A DNA stretch of 64,000 nucleotides from Pleurostoma richardsiae. Its lineage: Eukaryota; Ascomycota; Sordariomycetes; Calosphaeriales; Pleurostomataceae. The DNA lies in contig JANBVO010000008.1 of assembly GCA_030052745.1 (NCBI GenBank), forward strand, positions 827,200 through 891,199, in the 5' to 3' direction. Under the pieces are notes generated by a model. The model saw nothing but the letters and a program-made list of their open reading frames with translations. It had not been told where the DNA came from and did no database searches. This document shows positions 35,698-47,582 of this stretch, piece after piece. Made by a program: the position numbers and the translations under genes. Each line of letters begins with the position of its first letter. Position 1 is the first letter of the stretch.

Positions 35698-37678
35698 ATG
35701 GCACGCTCGCAGCACTTTGCCAATTACCCAGCGGCGATGGAGGCACGAGACGTCGAGTACAGAGTGGAAGAAGACAAGAATCCTGCCCTGCGGGGTCTGC
35801 CCATGGTCATTGCCTCCGCGATGTGAGTGCTGCGTCCCGTTCGCACGACTGAGACTCTGCCTGACTGTCTATGGGTTGTAGCGTCTCCCGCTCTGTAATG
35901 CTGCAGAAATATCTCTATGGAAATGCTGGATTCGGCAAGCTCAAGGACATTCCCGGCATCTGTAAGGAATCTTGGCGTTTACAGGTGAGGGGCCTTTGCG
36001 AGACAGCTTGCTTTCTATGCGAAGGCGGTCCTTTGCCCCATCTGGCTACGGCACTTACCGACCTGCTTGATAGCCAACCGTGATACCTCTCGCGGAACCC
36101 GGCGCTGTGCTGCCATCAACACCCGAATTTGGTGAAGAATTGTACACTCCACAGGCCGCCGACCGGATTGGCCGTTACTATTCTGTCGCGGACTACCATG
36201 AGCTCTACAAATCGGGCGAATTGACGCCTCTCCAGGTTGTCGAGGCACTGTTTCCGCTGATCAACCGTGAGCGTCAACCACGATCCGAGTATGCAACTGC
36301 ATGGCTGGACATCCATGAAGAAGAGGCCTTGGAAGCTGCCAAGGCGTCCACCGAACGCTGGGTCGAAGGCAAGCCCCTCGGCATCCTCGACGGTGTGCCC
36401 TTCGGGGTCAAGGCCGACATCGAGGTAAAAGGCTTTGTCAACACCATGGGCATGAAGGTGAACAAGTCCATCCCGTACTTCAACACGCCATGTGACTTTA
36501 CGGTTTGGCCGGTCCAGAGGCTCGAAGAGGCCGGCGCAATCATGGTGGGCAAGATGAATCAACATGAAGGCGGAATGGACACCACTGGCTGCAACCCTTC
36601 GACAGGGACCGCGATAAACTGGATGAACAGATCATACTACCCCGGGGGTTCGTCATCGGGGGCCGGGTCCTCGCTGGGTGCCGGACTGGTCCCTATCGCC
36701 GTGGGTACGGATGCCGGCGGGAGCATTCGGATTCCTCCGAATTACGCTGGGGCCTACGGCCTGAAGACATCTCACCACAGGACGTGTGTCAGGAACTCTA
36801 CCACCTGCATCATCGGGCCCATGACATCCACCGTGGCCGACCTTACCGTGGCATACCGGGTCATGGCGCAGTCGAACCCCGACGACTCCATCCAGGGGCT
36901 CTTCGCACCCTCTGTGGCCCCCGACCCATCAGCCAAGAAGTACCTCGGCGTCTGCTGGGACTGGGTCAACCGCGCGAGCCCCGTCGTCCTCGACGTATTC
37001 AAGAAGACCCTCGACCACTACAAGACCTCGCTCGGCTACGAGGTAGTCGACATCAAGATCCCCTACCTGCGCGAGGGCCAGCTGGCCCACTCGGCGCTCT
37101 GCCTCTGCGAGGCCGCCGACGAGGCGCGCGCACGCGCTCCCCCCGGCGGGAACTGGCTCGACCTGCTCAACTACCCCAACAAGGTGCTCTTTGGGGTCGG
37201 GGCGCAGACCACCGCCGGCGACTACTTGAAGTTCGCCCAGGTGCGCGAGGCGCTCATGCGGCATCTCGCGGCCCTCTACCAGCGGTACCCGGGCCTCCTG
37301 GTGGTGACGCCGACGACGGCGGACCCGGGGTGGCGGATCCACCCGGGGGACCTGCGGTACGGGATGAGCGACGGCAACATGTCCATCCGGAACATGATGT
37401 TCTGCTGGCTGGCGAACGTGGTGGGGTGCCCGTCCGTGACTGCGCCGGTGGGCTACGTTGATCCAGACGCTGGGACGGGGAAGCTGCCGGTCGGGATGTT
37501 GGCGATGGGGGAGTGGGGCGCGGAAGAGCAGCTGCTCGTCTGGGCGGGCGAGGCCGAGACTTATATTAACAGTGTGTATCCAGGGGGGAGGCTGAGGCCG
37601 GAGGGATGGGTTGATGTTCTGGCCCTGGCGAGAAGGAAGAACGGTTCGATGGGGAAGGACTCGCAGCAGAAGGACTAA
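35698..37678 (+). CDS. Amidase (amidase-signature family)
   Basis: Three exons, 35698-35822, 35882-35984 and 36074-37678, with introns of 59 and 89 bp; 610 aa. The amidase-signature catalytic triad is visible: Lys about 189 in GVPFGVKADI, the cis-Ser in the Gly/Ser motif PGGSSSGAGSSLGAG (about 269), and the nucleophile Ser about 293 in GTDAGGSIRIP; spacing agrees with FAAH-like enzymes. Upstream residues 1-90 form an N-terminal extension common in fungal acetamidase/GatA-like proteins. The family hydrolyses amide bonds of small or aliphatic amides in the cytosol; the substrate cannot be read from sequence. There is no targeting peptide, and the C-terminus (KDSQQKD) is not a peroxisomal signal. 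The third exon becomes strongly GC-rich toward its 3' half, which produces long false antisense frames. The next gene starts 256 bp downstream on the same strand. Confidence 0.92.
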
Positions 37679-37934
37679 GCGGGTAGAAGCGGGATAGCAG
37701 GCGTAATGCGTTGTCTGATGAGGTCTTGTATGTATTTGTATAAAGCATTCTGAGGCACCCATGCCGCCTTGTATCTGGAGACAGTGTTATTTCACAGTAA
37801 ACGCAGACTGTATGCACGGACTGTTAGCGCCGGTGGGCGATATGGCCACCCGCGCAATATTCCGTCCTCTGTCGCCAAATGCAAACGACCTCACACACAA
37901 CAGAGCCAGCCCGTCAACTTAGGTGTGAGGCAAG

Positions 37935-39991
37935 ATGACTTATGACTGGGAGCCGCATAAAGAGACCTGCCGTCGTCTCTATGTCGACGAGAAAAAGAAA
38001 CTGCCGCAGATTGCGGAGTACTTCAGGATCCATCATGACTTCGTGCCAAGGTGAGTGGACTCCGCAGATCATGCTCCCTGGCCCTCCGTACAGCTCCGGC
38101 CGTCCACAGACGACGCTACCACGTCCACTATAATGGCGGCAGCGCGGGCCTCATACGTTGTATATGAGATACGATCACCGTTTCCCTCGCCGTTGATGAC
38201 CGCAGGCGTCCCCTACTCCGGGGCTTGCGTCGTCTTTTCAATGGCTCTTTCCATCGTGATGCTAACGGCTGTTGCAGCATGCGGACTTTCCAAGTGAAGT
38301 TTCGTCAATGGGGATTCCCGCTGAAACAACCACGCTCCGCGTCGGATGAGGCGCTCGTTGCGCGTATTAAGGAGCTATGGGAGCAAAATCTCTCGCAAAA
38401 GCAGATGCTCCGGACCCTGACCCAGAAAGATGGCTTCAACGTCAGCAAGCGCGAACTGGTGCGCATCCGCACCAAGAACCGGTGGCTACTGCGGGTGAAC
38501 ACCAGCGAGCTAGAAAAGAAGACCGGAATAGCGCGGCACGTCGAAGAGGATAGCGAAGATGATGAGAGCGAAAATGACAGCGACAGCGATGACTCGCCTG
38601 CTCCAGAAGCCCCAGAGACTGTGAATCAGCGTCCTGCATCGCCGGTGGTACCTCCTCATGTCTTAGCCGAGCGTGAGGAGAGGCGGCGCAGAATGGAGCA
38701 GGAGTCTGCCGAGCTGTATGCTGCTCGGAAGAGACGGCGGCGGACTCTCCCACGGGCAGGTCTTCCCCCAGACCCTCCGGGACCTCCCCGCTTTCCTTCC
38801 GAGACAACCCTCACAGAGGCGAAAGCCATCCTGGATCTCGATAGGCAGACGTACATGAGTCTCCGCAAGAAGATTCAATGGGTCTGTGAGGAGGCCGGCG
38901 TCTTCAAGAAGACGGTGGCCGGACCTGAGAAGTGGGAAGCTGTTAAGGATCGAATCGTTGCTGAGACGCCACACCTGCGCTCCCAGATGTGGATAAGACC
39001 AGATAACATCGAGCGGAAGAAATTAGCCCTCGATGTCATCGCGGCAGACGTCACGAAAGGTATGCGGACCAAGGGGAAGATCATGCGGCTGGCGGAGGCT
39101 AGAACAATCCTGGGAATGAATCCAGAGGATGCTAGGGAGGTTCGCTTTTCTCTCTGGAAAATCCTGAAGGACGACAACTACGAGACCAAGCTGGCCTTGG
39201 GAGAGGAGCGATGGAACGAGCTGAAGCAGCAGTGGATTACTGGATCAGGGCCCTTACAGAATGTCCTATCTCAAGCGGCTCAGGGGCAAGAGCGCCAAAT
39301 TAAGCTCAAAGCTATCCATGTTCTAGCCAGAGATGTCATGAAGAGATTGCGCGATGACCAGCTCAGGCGACAGCGCGAAAAGGGGGCTAGAGCTGACCAA
39401 GGTGACGAGGATGCCGAAGGCAGTGATGAGGACATGCCGGGGGACTCATCACTCGCTGCCAATGACTACGGCGCGGACGACGTCTCCGGGATGTCCTTAG
39501 TGGCTGCGGATAACGCCCGAATCCACTCGCAGGCTCGGCTTGTTCCAGCCGGTGGCCTCGACCCGCAACCCGAGTTAGATGCGCAGTTGGCGTCTACGAT
39601 GGCCATGGCAGCTGGTCCGCCAGCCCGCCCGGCCAGTCAGCAATACGATGGGCCTTTCGCTGCGTCTCGGACGCCGCAAGCCTTCCAAGCACCGGTGGCC
39701 GACACTATCGCCATCTTCCTCCGGCCGCATCACACATCTACTTTCCCTGTCGACTCTAGCATGTGGATAGCGACGCTGAACTCGCGTACTGTGATTGAAT
39801 TGCGGCGCGCAGCGACGGAGAAGTATCCCGGCGCGGCTTGTCTGAGGATAGAGGGCGTGTTGAAGGACGGGAGCGGGCGCGAGGTGCCGTTGCGGATCGA
39901 TCAGGACCAACAGTTGACGACGTATCTGGCCCACGAGGAGGTCTCACCTACCTTCAACGTACAACTAGTCCCAGCGTGGAATCCCAGTTAG
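37935..39991 (+). CDS. Clr5-domain protein
   Basis: Two exons, 37935-38050 and 38278-39991, separated by a 227-bp intron with GATGCTAACGG branch sequence; 609 aa. The N-terminal ~55 residues form a Clr5 domain split by the intron: DWEPHKETCRRLYVDEKKKLPQIAEYFR, then FQVKFRQWGFPLK. A second, similar helix-turn-helix-like element may follow (LVARIKELWEQNLSQKQMLRTL). Next come an acidic tract (about 100-125), a basic segment (AARKRRRR), a central helical region and a C-terminal part with SMWIATLNSRTVIELRR. S. pombe Clr5 acts in mating-type silencing; in filamentous fungi Clr5 domains occur in many proteins of unknown role, so a nuclear DNA-binding function is inferred only. Confidence 0.85.
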
Positions 39992-40466
39992 CGGCGGGTG
40001 ACTTACAGAGTATGTGTACATCGAGAGGGGGCTGAAGCCACTCTCGTACTGATCTCCACATTCTGATCATTAGTGGCTGGTGGATGGGCTTTGAATCTTC
40101 TGTAAAGCTTATTTTGATGAGTAAGGACTCGAGAATAACAGATCGGTTGGTCTGTGACGGTAATTGAAGCAAAAATCAGCTGATATCCTTCCGTTGGCGC
40201 ACCCGACGGCGCATCGTGATCTCGGAAAACCCGGACCAGGGCCCGCAGGCCCAACGGCACCAACGGCACGGCAACATCGGCGAAAGCGGGGAGCTCCGTC
40301 TCGCATCATTTTATGGCCGGAAGTCGCGATTTCTCCGTAGCGCCTCAACCACTCACCATCTCTCTCTCTTTCTCTTACTGATCCCCCTAATATTCAATTC
40401 CGCTTTGTATTGTTAGGTCATAGTTTTGTGCTGTTGGGGATCAATTGGCCCTCCAGCTCCGTCAAC
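39992..40466. promoter_or_regulatory. Intergenic, promoter side of D-lactate dehydrogenase
   Basis: 475 bp between two plus-strand genes. A pyrimidine-rich stretch (CTCTCTCTTTCTCTTACTG, about 40361-40380) precedes the start by about 90 bp, as is common in fungal 5' UTRs. Confidence 0.5.
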
Positions 40467-42550
40467 ATGTCCAACTTGAGCACCCGACGATCCCCTGCTC
40501 TTTTGAAGAGCCTGCGCGCCTCGGCGTCTGCAGCTCAGCGGCCGGCAAGATGCGCAGCATTGGGCGGCAACGGCGGCACCCGCCTAATGTCGACCGAGAA
40601 GCAGGGAGGCTCCTTCAAGGGCCAGATGCTAGAGAGCATCAGCTCCCGTATTGCGCGGGAGAAGGCTGAGAGGGAGAGGGTCGCGAAGGAGAGGATCACA
40701 TCTGCCTCGAGCCGCAACGCTGCCACGACGTTCAGTAAGAGCATCTCCGCCTCTATCGCGCGACCTCCTCCCTGGCCTTCGCTTGATTTAGATGAGGTAG
40801 ACAGCTAATTTGCCCTCGCTCGCAGTGGTTCTCTTCGCTGGAATTGCATGCTACTATATGGGAACCAAGTATCCCCACGACCCCGACCCCAACTCGACCC
40901 TCCCGTTGGACGCCACGCGCGCACCCAAGTATAAGCTCGGAAAGGCTGTATTAGAAGCCGCATGGGCAGACTTTGTTGCTATCGTCGGCAAGGAGCACGT
41001 CGATACCACGGAATCCGCCCTGGAGACACACTCGACATCGCCGTGGTCCAGCCACCAGGACAATCCGGCGGAGCGGCCGTTCTGCGTGGTGTATCCCGCC
41101 ACGACGGAGGAGGTGTCGGCGATCATGAAGGTCTGCCACAACCGCCATATCCCGGTCACTGGCTTCAGCGGTGGTACCAGCCTGGAGGGCCATTTTGCAC
41201 CGACGCACGGAGGCATCTGCATCGACTTCGGCAGGATGAACAACGTATTGGCTCTCCACAAGGATGACATGGACGTTGTCGTTCAGCCGGCAGTGGGCTG
41301 GGAGCTGCTCAATGAGCAGTTGGCGAAAGACAACCTTTTCTTCCCACCTGACCCGGGCCCGGGTGCCCAGATTGGCGGCATGATCGGCACGGGCTGCAGC
41401 GGCACCAACGCCTCTCGCTATGGCACTATGCGGGAGTGGGTTCTGAGTCTCACCGTGGTCCTTGCGGACGGCACGATTATCAAGACGCGGCAGCGGCCGC
41501 GCAAGAGCTCTGCCGGCTACGACCTCACGAAGCTCTTCATCGGCAGCGAGGGCACCCTCGGCCTGGTCACGGAGGCCACGCTCAAGCTGACGGTGCGCCC
41601 GGCGACGACCAGCGTGGCGGTGGCCTCGTTCGGCACGATCCGACAGGCGGCCGACTGCGTGAACCAGGTGTTCCGCGAGGGCATTCACATTGCGGCGATC
41701 GAGATCCTGGACGACGAGCAGATGCGGTGCATCAACGAGGCCGGGATGACGTCGCGGGTGTGGCGGCAGGCGCCGACGCTCTTCCTCAAGTTCACGGGCA
41801 CGGACAAGGGGGTCAAGGAGCAGGTGGCGATCGTCAAGGAGATGGCGCGGCGGTCGGGCAGCACGGCGTTCGAGTTCGCCAAGAGCCCCGAGGAGCAGAA
41901 GGAGCTGTGGTCGGCGCGCAAGGAGGCGCTGTGGAGCACCACGGCCGTCAAGAGGGAGGGCGACCACGTGTGGACGGGGGACGTCGCGGTGCCGCTGTCG
42001 AGGCTCCCGGACATCATCGAGGAGACGAAGGAGGACATCCGGAAGTCTGGGCTGGTGGGCACCATTGTTGGGCACGTTGGCGATGGCAACTTCCACTGTG
42101 AGTATACACATATGCTCGTGGATTGGTGACGGGGAGGCTCTTGCTGATCATTCTTCTTCTAGCTATCCTGCTGTTCAGTGACCGCGAGAGGAAGACGGCG
42201 GAGGAGGTCGTGCACAGGATGGTCAAGCGAGCTGTCGAGATGGAGGGGACAGTTACGGTGAGATATCTGTCTGACTTGTGCTTCTACAACTGTATGCATG
42301 CTGACTCTTTCTTCCTTTTCAGGGCGAGCACGGCGTTGGTCTGGTGAAGCGCGACTATCTGCCTCACGAACTCGGCGAGAGTACTGTTGACGCCATGCGC
42401 AAGGTATGTCTTGCAGCCTCCCACCGTGAATATAGGTGGCTAACTTGACTGTTGCAGATCAAGCAAGCCTTGGACCCCCTGGGCCTGCTCAACCCCGACA
42501 AGGTGGTGCGGATAGTGAAGCCCAAGGCTGGGGAGATCGCGGAGTGGTGA
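40467..42550 (+). CDS. dld1: D-lactate dehydrogenase (cytochrome), mitochondrial
   Basis: Five exons: 40467-40734, 40826-42097, 42163-42257, 42323-42403, 42458-42550; 602 aa. The N-terminus is Arg/Ser/Ala-rich without acidic residues for about 35 residues, a mitochondrial presequence, followed by a single membrane segment (VLFAGIACYYMG, about 90-102), which suggests inner-membrane anchoring facing the intermembrane space. The FAD-binding (VAO/PCMH) domain shows PFCVVYPATTEEVSAIMKVC, PVTGFSGGTSLEGH, and PGPGAQIGGMIGTGCSGTNASRYG. The cap/C-terminal domain shows VGHVGDGNFH (at an exon end), GEHGVGLVKRDYL and LDPLGLLNPDKV, all classic for Dld-type enzymes. It oxidises D-lactate to pyruvate and passes electrons to cytochrome c. 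Three short 3' introns break the conserved C-terminus. A close alternative is a related 2-hydroxyacid dehydrogenase of the same family. Confidence 0.93.
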
Positions 42551-43222
42551 CTACTTTTCTCATCGATGGGGTACATGATAGAGACGTAAATGGGTAACTT
42601 AGAAGGAGGAGTGAGCGCCCTTTCGATGATGAGTGCCGCCTACGCACTTTGCATGGAGGTCCTTAAGCTCCATTTGCTTCCCATCTCTGAACTCGAGCTT
42701 CTGTGAGATGCTGTGTGTCCTTGGCAGGTCTGTTCTGTTGCTGCCTATCTAAGGTAATTACCCGAAGTGTCTTGCTTGGTTATCCTGAGGTCGTTATAGA
42801 CAAGACTGCAGGTAGGTTTCTGGGTATTATATGACTGAAGCATAGGAGGTGGGAATAGTAGGATGGGCCTGGTGTCTATTAGCCAGACGCATCAGGTATC
42901 GATGTTATGCACCTATCGGATTAGCGCACGGGCCTCCTGCTGCCTGCTTGTCTCGTGCCTTCGTGCGTTCAGCTGCTAAAGAGGTTCCACTTTTTAAGTT
43001 GACGCGCTGAAGCTACATCCGCGTTGTTCCAGTGTATCACCGTTATTCCAGCGGCGACGACGGCAACAATTTCCCCTCCCTCACACTCCGCTAAAGCCCT
43101 CCTTTTCTCTCGACGACTGCCTTACATGGTGCCGTCTACCCATTTCAACTCTCTACCATAAACACCGTTCGGTCGTCGAGCTCTTCTCATGAAGACGACG
43201 CTGACACTACGGGGCCGTCAAG
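42551..43222. promoter_or_regulatory. Intergenic, RAD50 promoter region
   Basis: 672 bp between tandem genes. It includes a pyrimidine-rich leader (about 43068-43123) ahead of the RAD50 start. No other gene is seen. Confidence 0.5.
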
Positions 43223-46200
43223 ATGTCGAAAATCGAGGGTATGACCATCTTGGGTGTGCGGTCCTTCCCGCCCACCCACCGCGAGGTGATCACCTTCAAC
43301 ACGCCCTTGACGCTCATTGTTGGCTATAACGGCTCCGGAAAGACCACCATCATCGAGTGCCTCAAGTATGCCACCACCGGAGAGCTGCCGCCCAACAGCA
43401 AGGGTGGGGCCTTCATCCATGACCCCAAGGTGCATTGAATTCCCCCACAAACGCCTATCTAGCCCACATGTATACTGACCTGTTGAAGCTATGTGGAGAG
43501 AAGGAGGTTATGGCCCAAGTCAAGCTTCGCTTCCGGTCTACAGGGGGTGACCAGTTCGTCGTAACCCGCAGCCTATCCCTCACGATGCAGCGGAATAAAC
43601 GGACACAGAAGACTCTCGAGTGCTCATTCTCGATGATGAACGGAGGCGACCGAAATGTTGTTTCGTCGAGAACCGCCGAAATGGACGAGCTGGTGCCGCG
43701 ATACCTGGGTGTTTCCTCCGCCGTCCTAGACGCTGTCATTTTCTGTCACCAGGACGAGTCGCTATGGCCGATGAGCGAGCCAGCAGCCCTGAAAAAGAAA
43801 TTTGACGAGATATTCGAGGCGCTGCGATACACCAAGGCGATTGACAACCTCAAGGTGGTCCGCAAAAAGAAGGGCGAAGAACTCGCTAAGCTGAAGATAC
43901 ACGAGGCGCAAGACAAGGTCAATAAGGAGAAGGGTGAACGGAACGAAAAGAGATGTCGCGTGCTGTCAACCGAGATCCAGGAGTTGAGGGACAAGTGTGA
44001 CGAGAGCACGAGGGAAATGGACGAGATCCAGGAGAGGATAAAGGAAAAGCGCGAGCAGGCGACCATCGTACTCGGGACTGTCCAGGAACTCAAGAACAAG
44101 AAAGACCAATTCCAGTTCCGACAAGACGCTGTAGTGGAGCTCCGTGATACGATTGAGGAGATGCACGAGTCGGACGAATTCCTAGATACAAGTCTGTCTC
44201 AGTACAACGAGAGACTGCAACACATGCAGGAGGAAATCGACCAGCTGCATGCACAGTACGCTGAACTGCAGCAACATCTGTCCACCTCGCGGAGAGATCT
44301 GAGCATAAAACAGGGTGAGAAGGGGAAGCTTGAGTCCGACAAAGAGAAGTACGAACGCCAATTGCAGACGCGCATCGACATGATCCGGGAGGCGGCTGGT
44401 CGGCATGAGATCCGTGGCTACGATGGAGATCTGAGTGATGATGACGTTCAGGCCTTCTATGAACGAATGCAGAAGATACTCAACGACAAGAAACGCGACT
44501 TTGAGCGTCTGCAGAGAGAGAATGGCAAGGAGCTGGATAAGGCGAATGTTTCCATCAGTCAGCTGGAGAGCCGCAAAGCTGCCCGGACTCAAGACAAAGT
44601 ATTTGCACGGCAACGCATGGCTACCATTGACAAGAAAGTCACGCAGCATCAGAATTCAATAAGTGCATTAGACTGTGACGAAGGCGCAACGGCGGTGCTT
44701 GAGGCAACCCAAAACGACCTGGATGGACGATACCACAAGGCGCAGAATGATCTTGCAGAAGCAGGATGGGATGCCAAGATACAGCAGGAGGACGACCGGC
44801 TACGTCAGCTTGAGGGCGAAGCAGAGAGACTAAGGCTCGAGCTTGTTGAATGCACGCGTCGTGCTGCTGATCGAGCACAACTTGAAGTCCGCAAGAAGGA
44901 CGTGGCAGCCGGCAAGCGGAAGTTGGATACGTTGATCAACACGTGGAAAGACAAGCTCGCCGGCATCATTGGTGCTGAGTGGCAGCCCGAGACCGTTGAA
45001 GCGGAATTCCAATCTGTCTTGAAGCAGCAGAACACGAATGTTTCTGACGCTCGAAGAATTGCCGAGGCCACCCAACAAGAGCTCAAGCAAGTCGATTACA
45101 AACTGACCACCGCGAGGGAGAGAGCAAGCAAGTTACGAGCAGACGCAAACCGGTGTCAGACGGCAGTCCTCGATGTGCTGAAGACGGTTAAAGATGACGC
45201 GGTTATGGAAGATTTCACTGAAGAGCTTGACGACCTTGAGGAGCAGAAGATCGGCTTTGAGAAAGACCTCAACCTCTTCGACAAGCTTAAAGAGTACTAT
45301 ACCAAGTCTCGCAAATGTTTGGATAAGTGGAACAAATGTTCACTCTGTGACCGAGGATTCGACAGCAGTCCGGAGCAGACCAAGTACAGATCTAAACTTA
45401 TCCAAAAGATCAACGCTCAGCTGGACGACGAGACGAAGAAGGAGATTCTCAATGACCTTGATGGCGTCGAGAAGAGCATTGACACCTTGCGGGCTGTCCG
45501 TCCCCAATATGAGGCGTATGAGAAAGCAGAGTCTGAGCTGCCCAACGTCGATAAGGAGATTACCGCCGCCGAGTCCCAAAAAGAGACCCTGGTCCGCCGG
45601 TTAGAGGAGCAAGACAAGGTCTTGAGGGATGCTGATGAGAAGCGCCAGGACATCGAATCGATGAGCAAGACTGTCATGAACATATCGCAGTCGTACCGAG
45701 AGATCACCGAGGCAGAGAAGCAGATTGAGCGGATGACATCACAGCAGCAGTCCTCCACTGGTTTCGTCCGGACGACAGACGAAGTCAACGAGCGGCAGGC
45801 TACCGTTGCGGAGCAGATGAAAGCGGCCAAGGCGCAACTCTCCAAGCTGACCAGTGACAAGCAGCGAATGAAAGACCTCGTGAGCGAGCTCGAGCTTGAA
45901 CGGAGTGAGCTGAAGAACAAACTCAGCAATGCACAACGACAGCTTGATCGGAAGAGAGATCTGCTTGACCAGATCCAGGGTCTGAAGGATGACCGTACTC
46001 AGCAGCAAGGAATCATAGAGCAGGCGGATGAAGACCTCAAGGATCTTGAGCCCGAGATTGACAAAGCGCGGACTATCCGCGACGATGCTGTCAGACGCGG
46101 TCGTGCCAAGGAACAGAAGATTGCCGAGGAGCGTGATGGTGTGGCCCATACCTTCAGCGAGCTCAAGATGATCGACAATGACATTCAAGATTATATTGAT

Positions 46201-47217
46201 CGTGGTGGGGCGACGAAGCTGGCGTCGATCCAGCGGGCTATCCAAACACTTGAACAGACGATCCATCAGACCGAAAGGGAGAGCGAGCAACTAACAGCCT
46301 TGATCAACAAACAGAGAGAAGAGCTGGCCAACAGCGATCGCAGGAAGAAAAACATCAGTGACAACTTGAATTACCGCAGGAATCTCCGCCTCCTGGATGT
46401 TCTGAGCGCTGAGATTGCTGAGTTGGAGTCGCGCAACGCGGACGAGGACTACAACCGCTTAGTCCGCGAGGCTCGTCAGTATGAGGGCCAATACAATAGA
46501 CTCCTTGCCGAACGAGGGTCTCTCATGGGAAGTATGAAGACGAAGGATGAAGAACTGGGCTCACTGCTGGGCGAATGGGAAATGGAGTACAAGAACGCAG
46601 CCAATAAGTACAGAGAGTCGCATATAAAGGTCGAGACCACAAAGGCGGCGATCGAAGATCTCGGTCGCTACAGCGCCGCGCTCGACAAAGCAATCATGCA
46701 GTATCACTCCCTCAAGATGGAGGAAGTCAATCGCATCGCTGCTGAGCTCTGGCAAGCGACGTACCAAGGCACTGATATCGACACTATCTCCATCCGCTCT
46801 GAAAACGAGACTGCCACCGGCAAGCGTTCCTACAACTACCGCGTGTGCATGGTCAAGGGCGACACGGAGATGGACATGCGTGGGCGGTGCTCGGCCGGCC
46901 AGAAGGTGCTCGCGTCCATCATCATCCGTCTAGCGCTCGCAGAGTCGTTCGGTATCAACTGCGGCCTGATTGCGCTCGACGAGCCGACCACAAATCTGGA
47001 CAGCGACAACATCCGGTCGCTGGCCCAGAGCCTCCACTCCATCATCCAGGCGCGCCAGGCTCAGTCCAACTTCCAGCTTATTGTCATCACCCACGACGAA
47101 GACTTCCTGCGCCACATGCAGTGCTCGGATTTCTGCGACGTCTTCTACCGCGTCAAGCGGGATGAGAAGCAGAACAGTGTCATCGAGAAGCAGAGCATCA
47201 CGAGGTTGATTGACTAG
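43223..47217 (+). CDS. rad50: DNA double-strand break repair ATPase RAD50
   Basis: Two exons, 43223-43429 and 43489-47217; the 59-bp intron ends in AAG, a less common acceptor, but the joined protein ([13 protein letters not shown]) is continuous with the family. 1311 aa, the usual length. Walker A GYNGSGKT is at residues 34-41. Two long antiparallel coiled coils flank the zinc hook CSLC (Cys686 and Cys689). ABC signature CSAGQ (Ser about 1204) and Walker [10 protein letters not shown] (Asp1233, Glu1234) lie in the C-terminal lobe. As part of the Mre11-Rad50-Nbs1/Xrs2 complex it tethers and processes DNA ends and activates Tel1/ATM signalling, and works at telomeres and in meiosis. Its 3' end faces the PP4 subunit gene, 365 bp apart. 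Confidence 0.98.
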
Positions 47218-47582
47218 ATTATGGGATGGGAACGGCTGGATGGACTATGGAGTTCGTGGTGTACGGAGCGAAACTTGTTGCTTTGGGAGATGGCTCCGTG
47301 TGTCGCGTATGTATTTTTGCTATCATTCTCCGCTTCTGGGGGAAAATAAGGGACTATGCCACCCTGAACGGTGAATGAGCATCATGACAATAGTGTAATA
47401 AATCGGGCTTTCGGCCGGTGCCAGAAGCAAAGCTTGCAAAGAGCATTCATCCTTTTGAGTATATCGCCAGCCAGCCGTCCCGTGATGCCCATTCATCCCT
47501 CGCCTCCTCCCGGACTCCCGTACGTGATAATACATGAAGGTATCGTAATTCCAAGACGCCCACGCAACGGCAAGGCTCTTTG
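47218..47582. terminator. Convergent 3' intergenic region, RAD50 / PP4 subunit
   Basis: 365 bp between two stop codons facing each other. AATAAA at 47397-47402 is a possible plus-strand polyadenylation signal, about 180 bp after the RAD50 stop. The 3' UTRs may overlap. Confidence 0.4.

Noticed and set aside
36929-37762. 277-codon minus-strand frame opposite the amidase
   Set aside because: Antisense shadow over the GC-rich 3' half of the amidase.
40951-42111. 386-codon minus-strand frame opposite D-lactate dehydrogenase
   Set aside because: It is the antisense shadow of a GC3-rich gene; its Arg/His/Leu-rich product has no domain, while the plus strand carries a clear enzyme.
43441-43489. 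Alternative RAD50 acceptor CTATCTAG at 43461
   Set aside because: Using it brings an in-frame stop within eight codons; only the AAG acceptor at 43488 keeps the conserved protein continuous.
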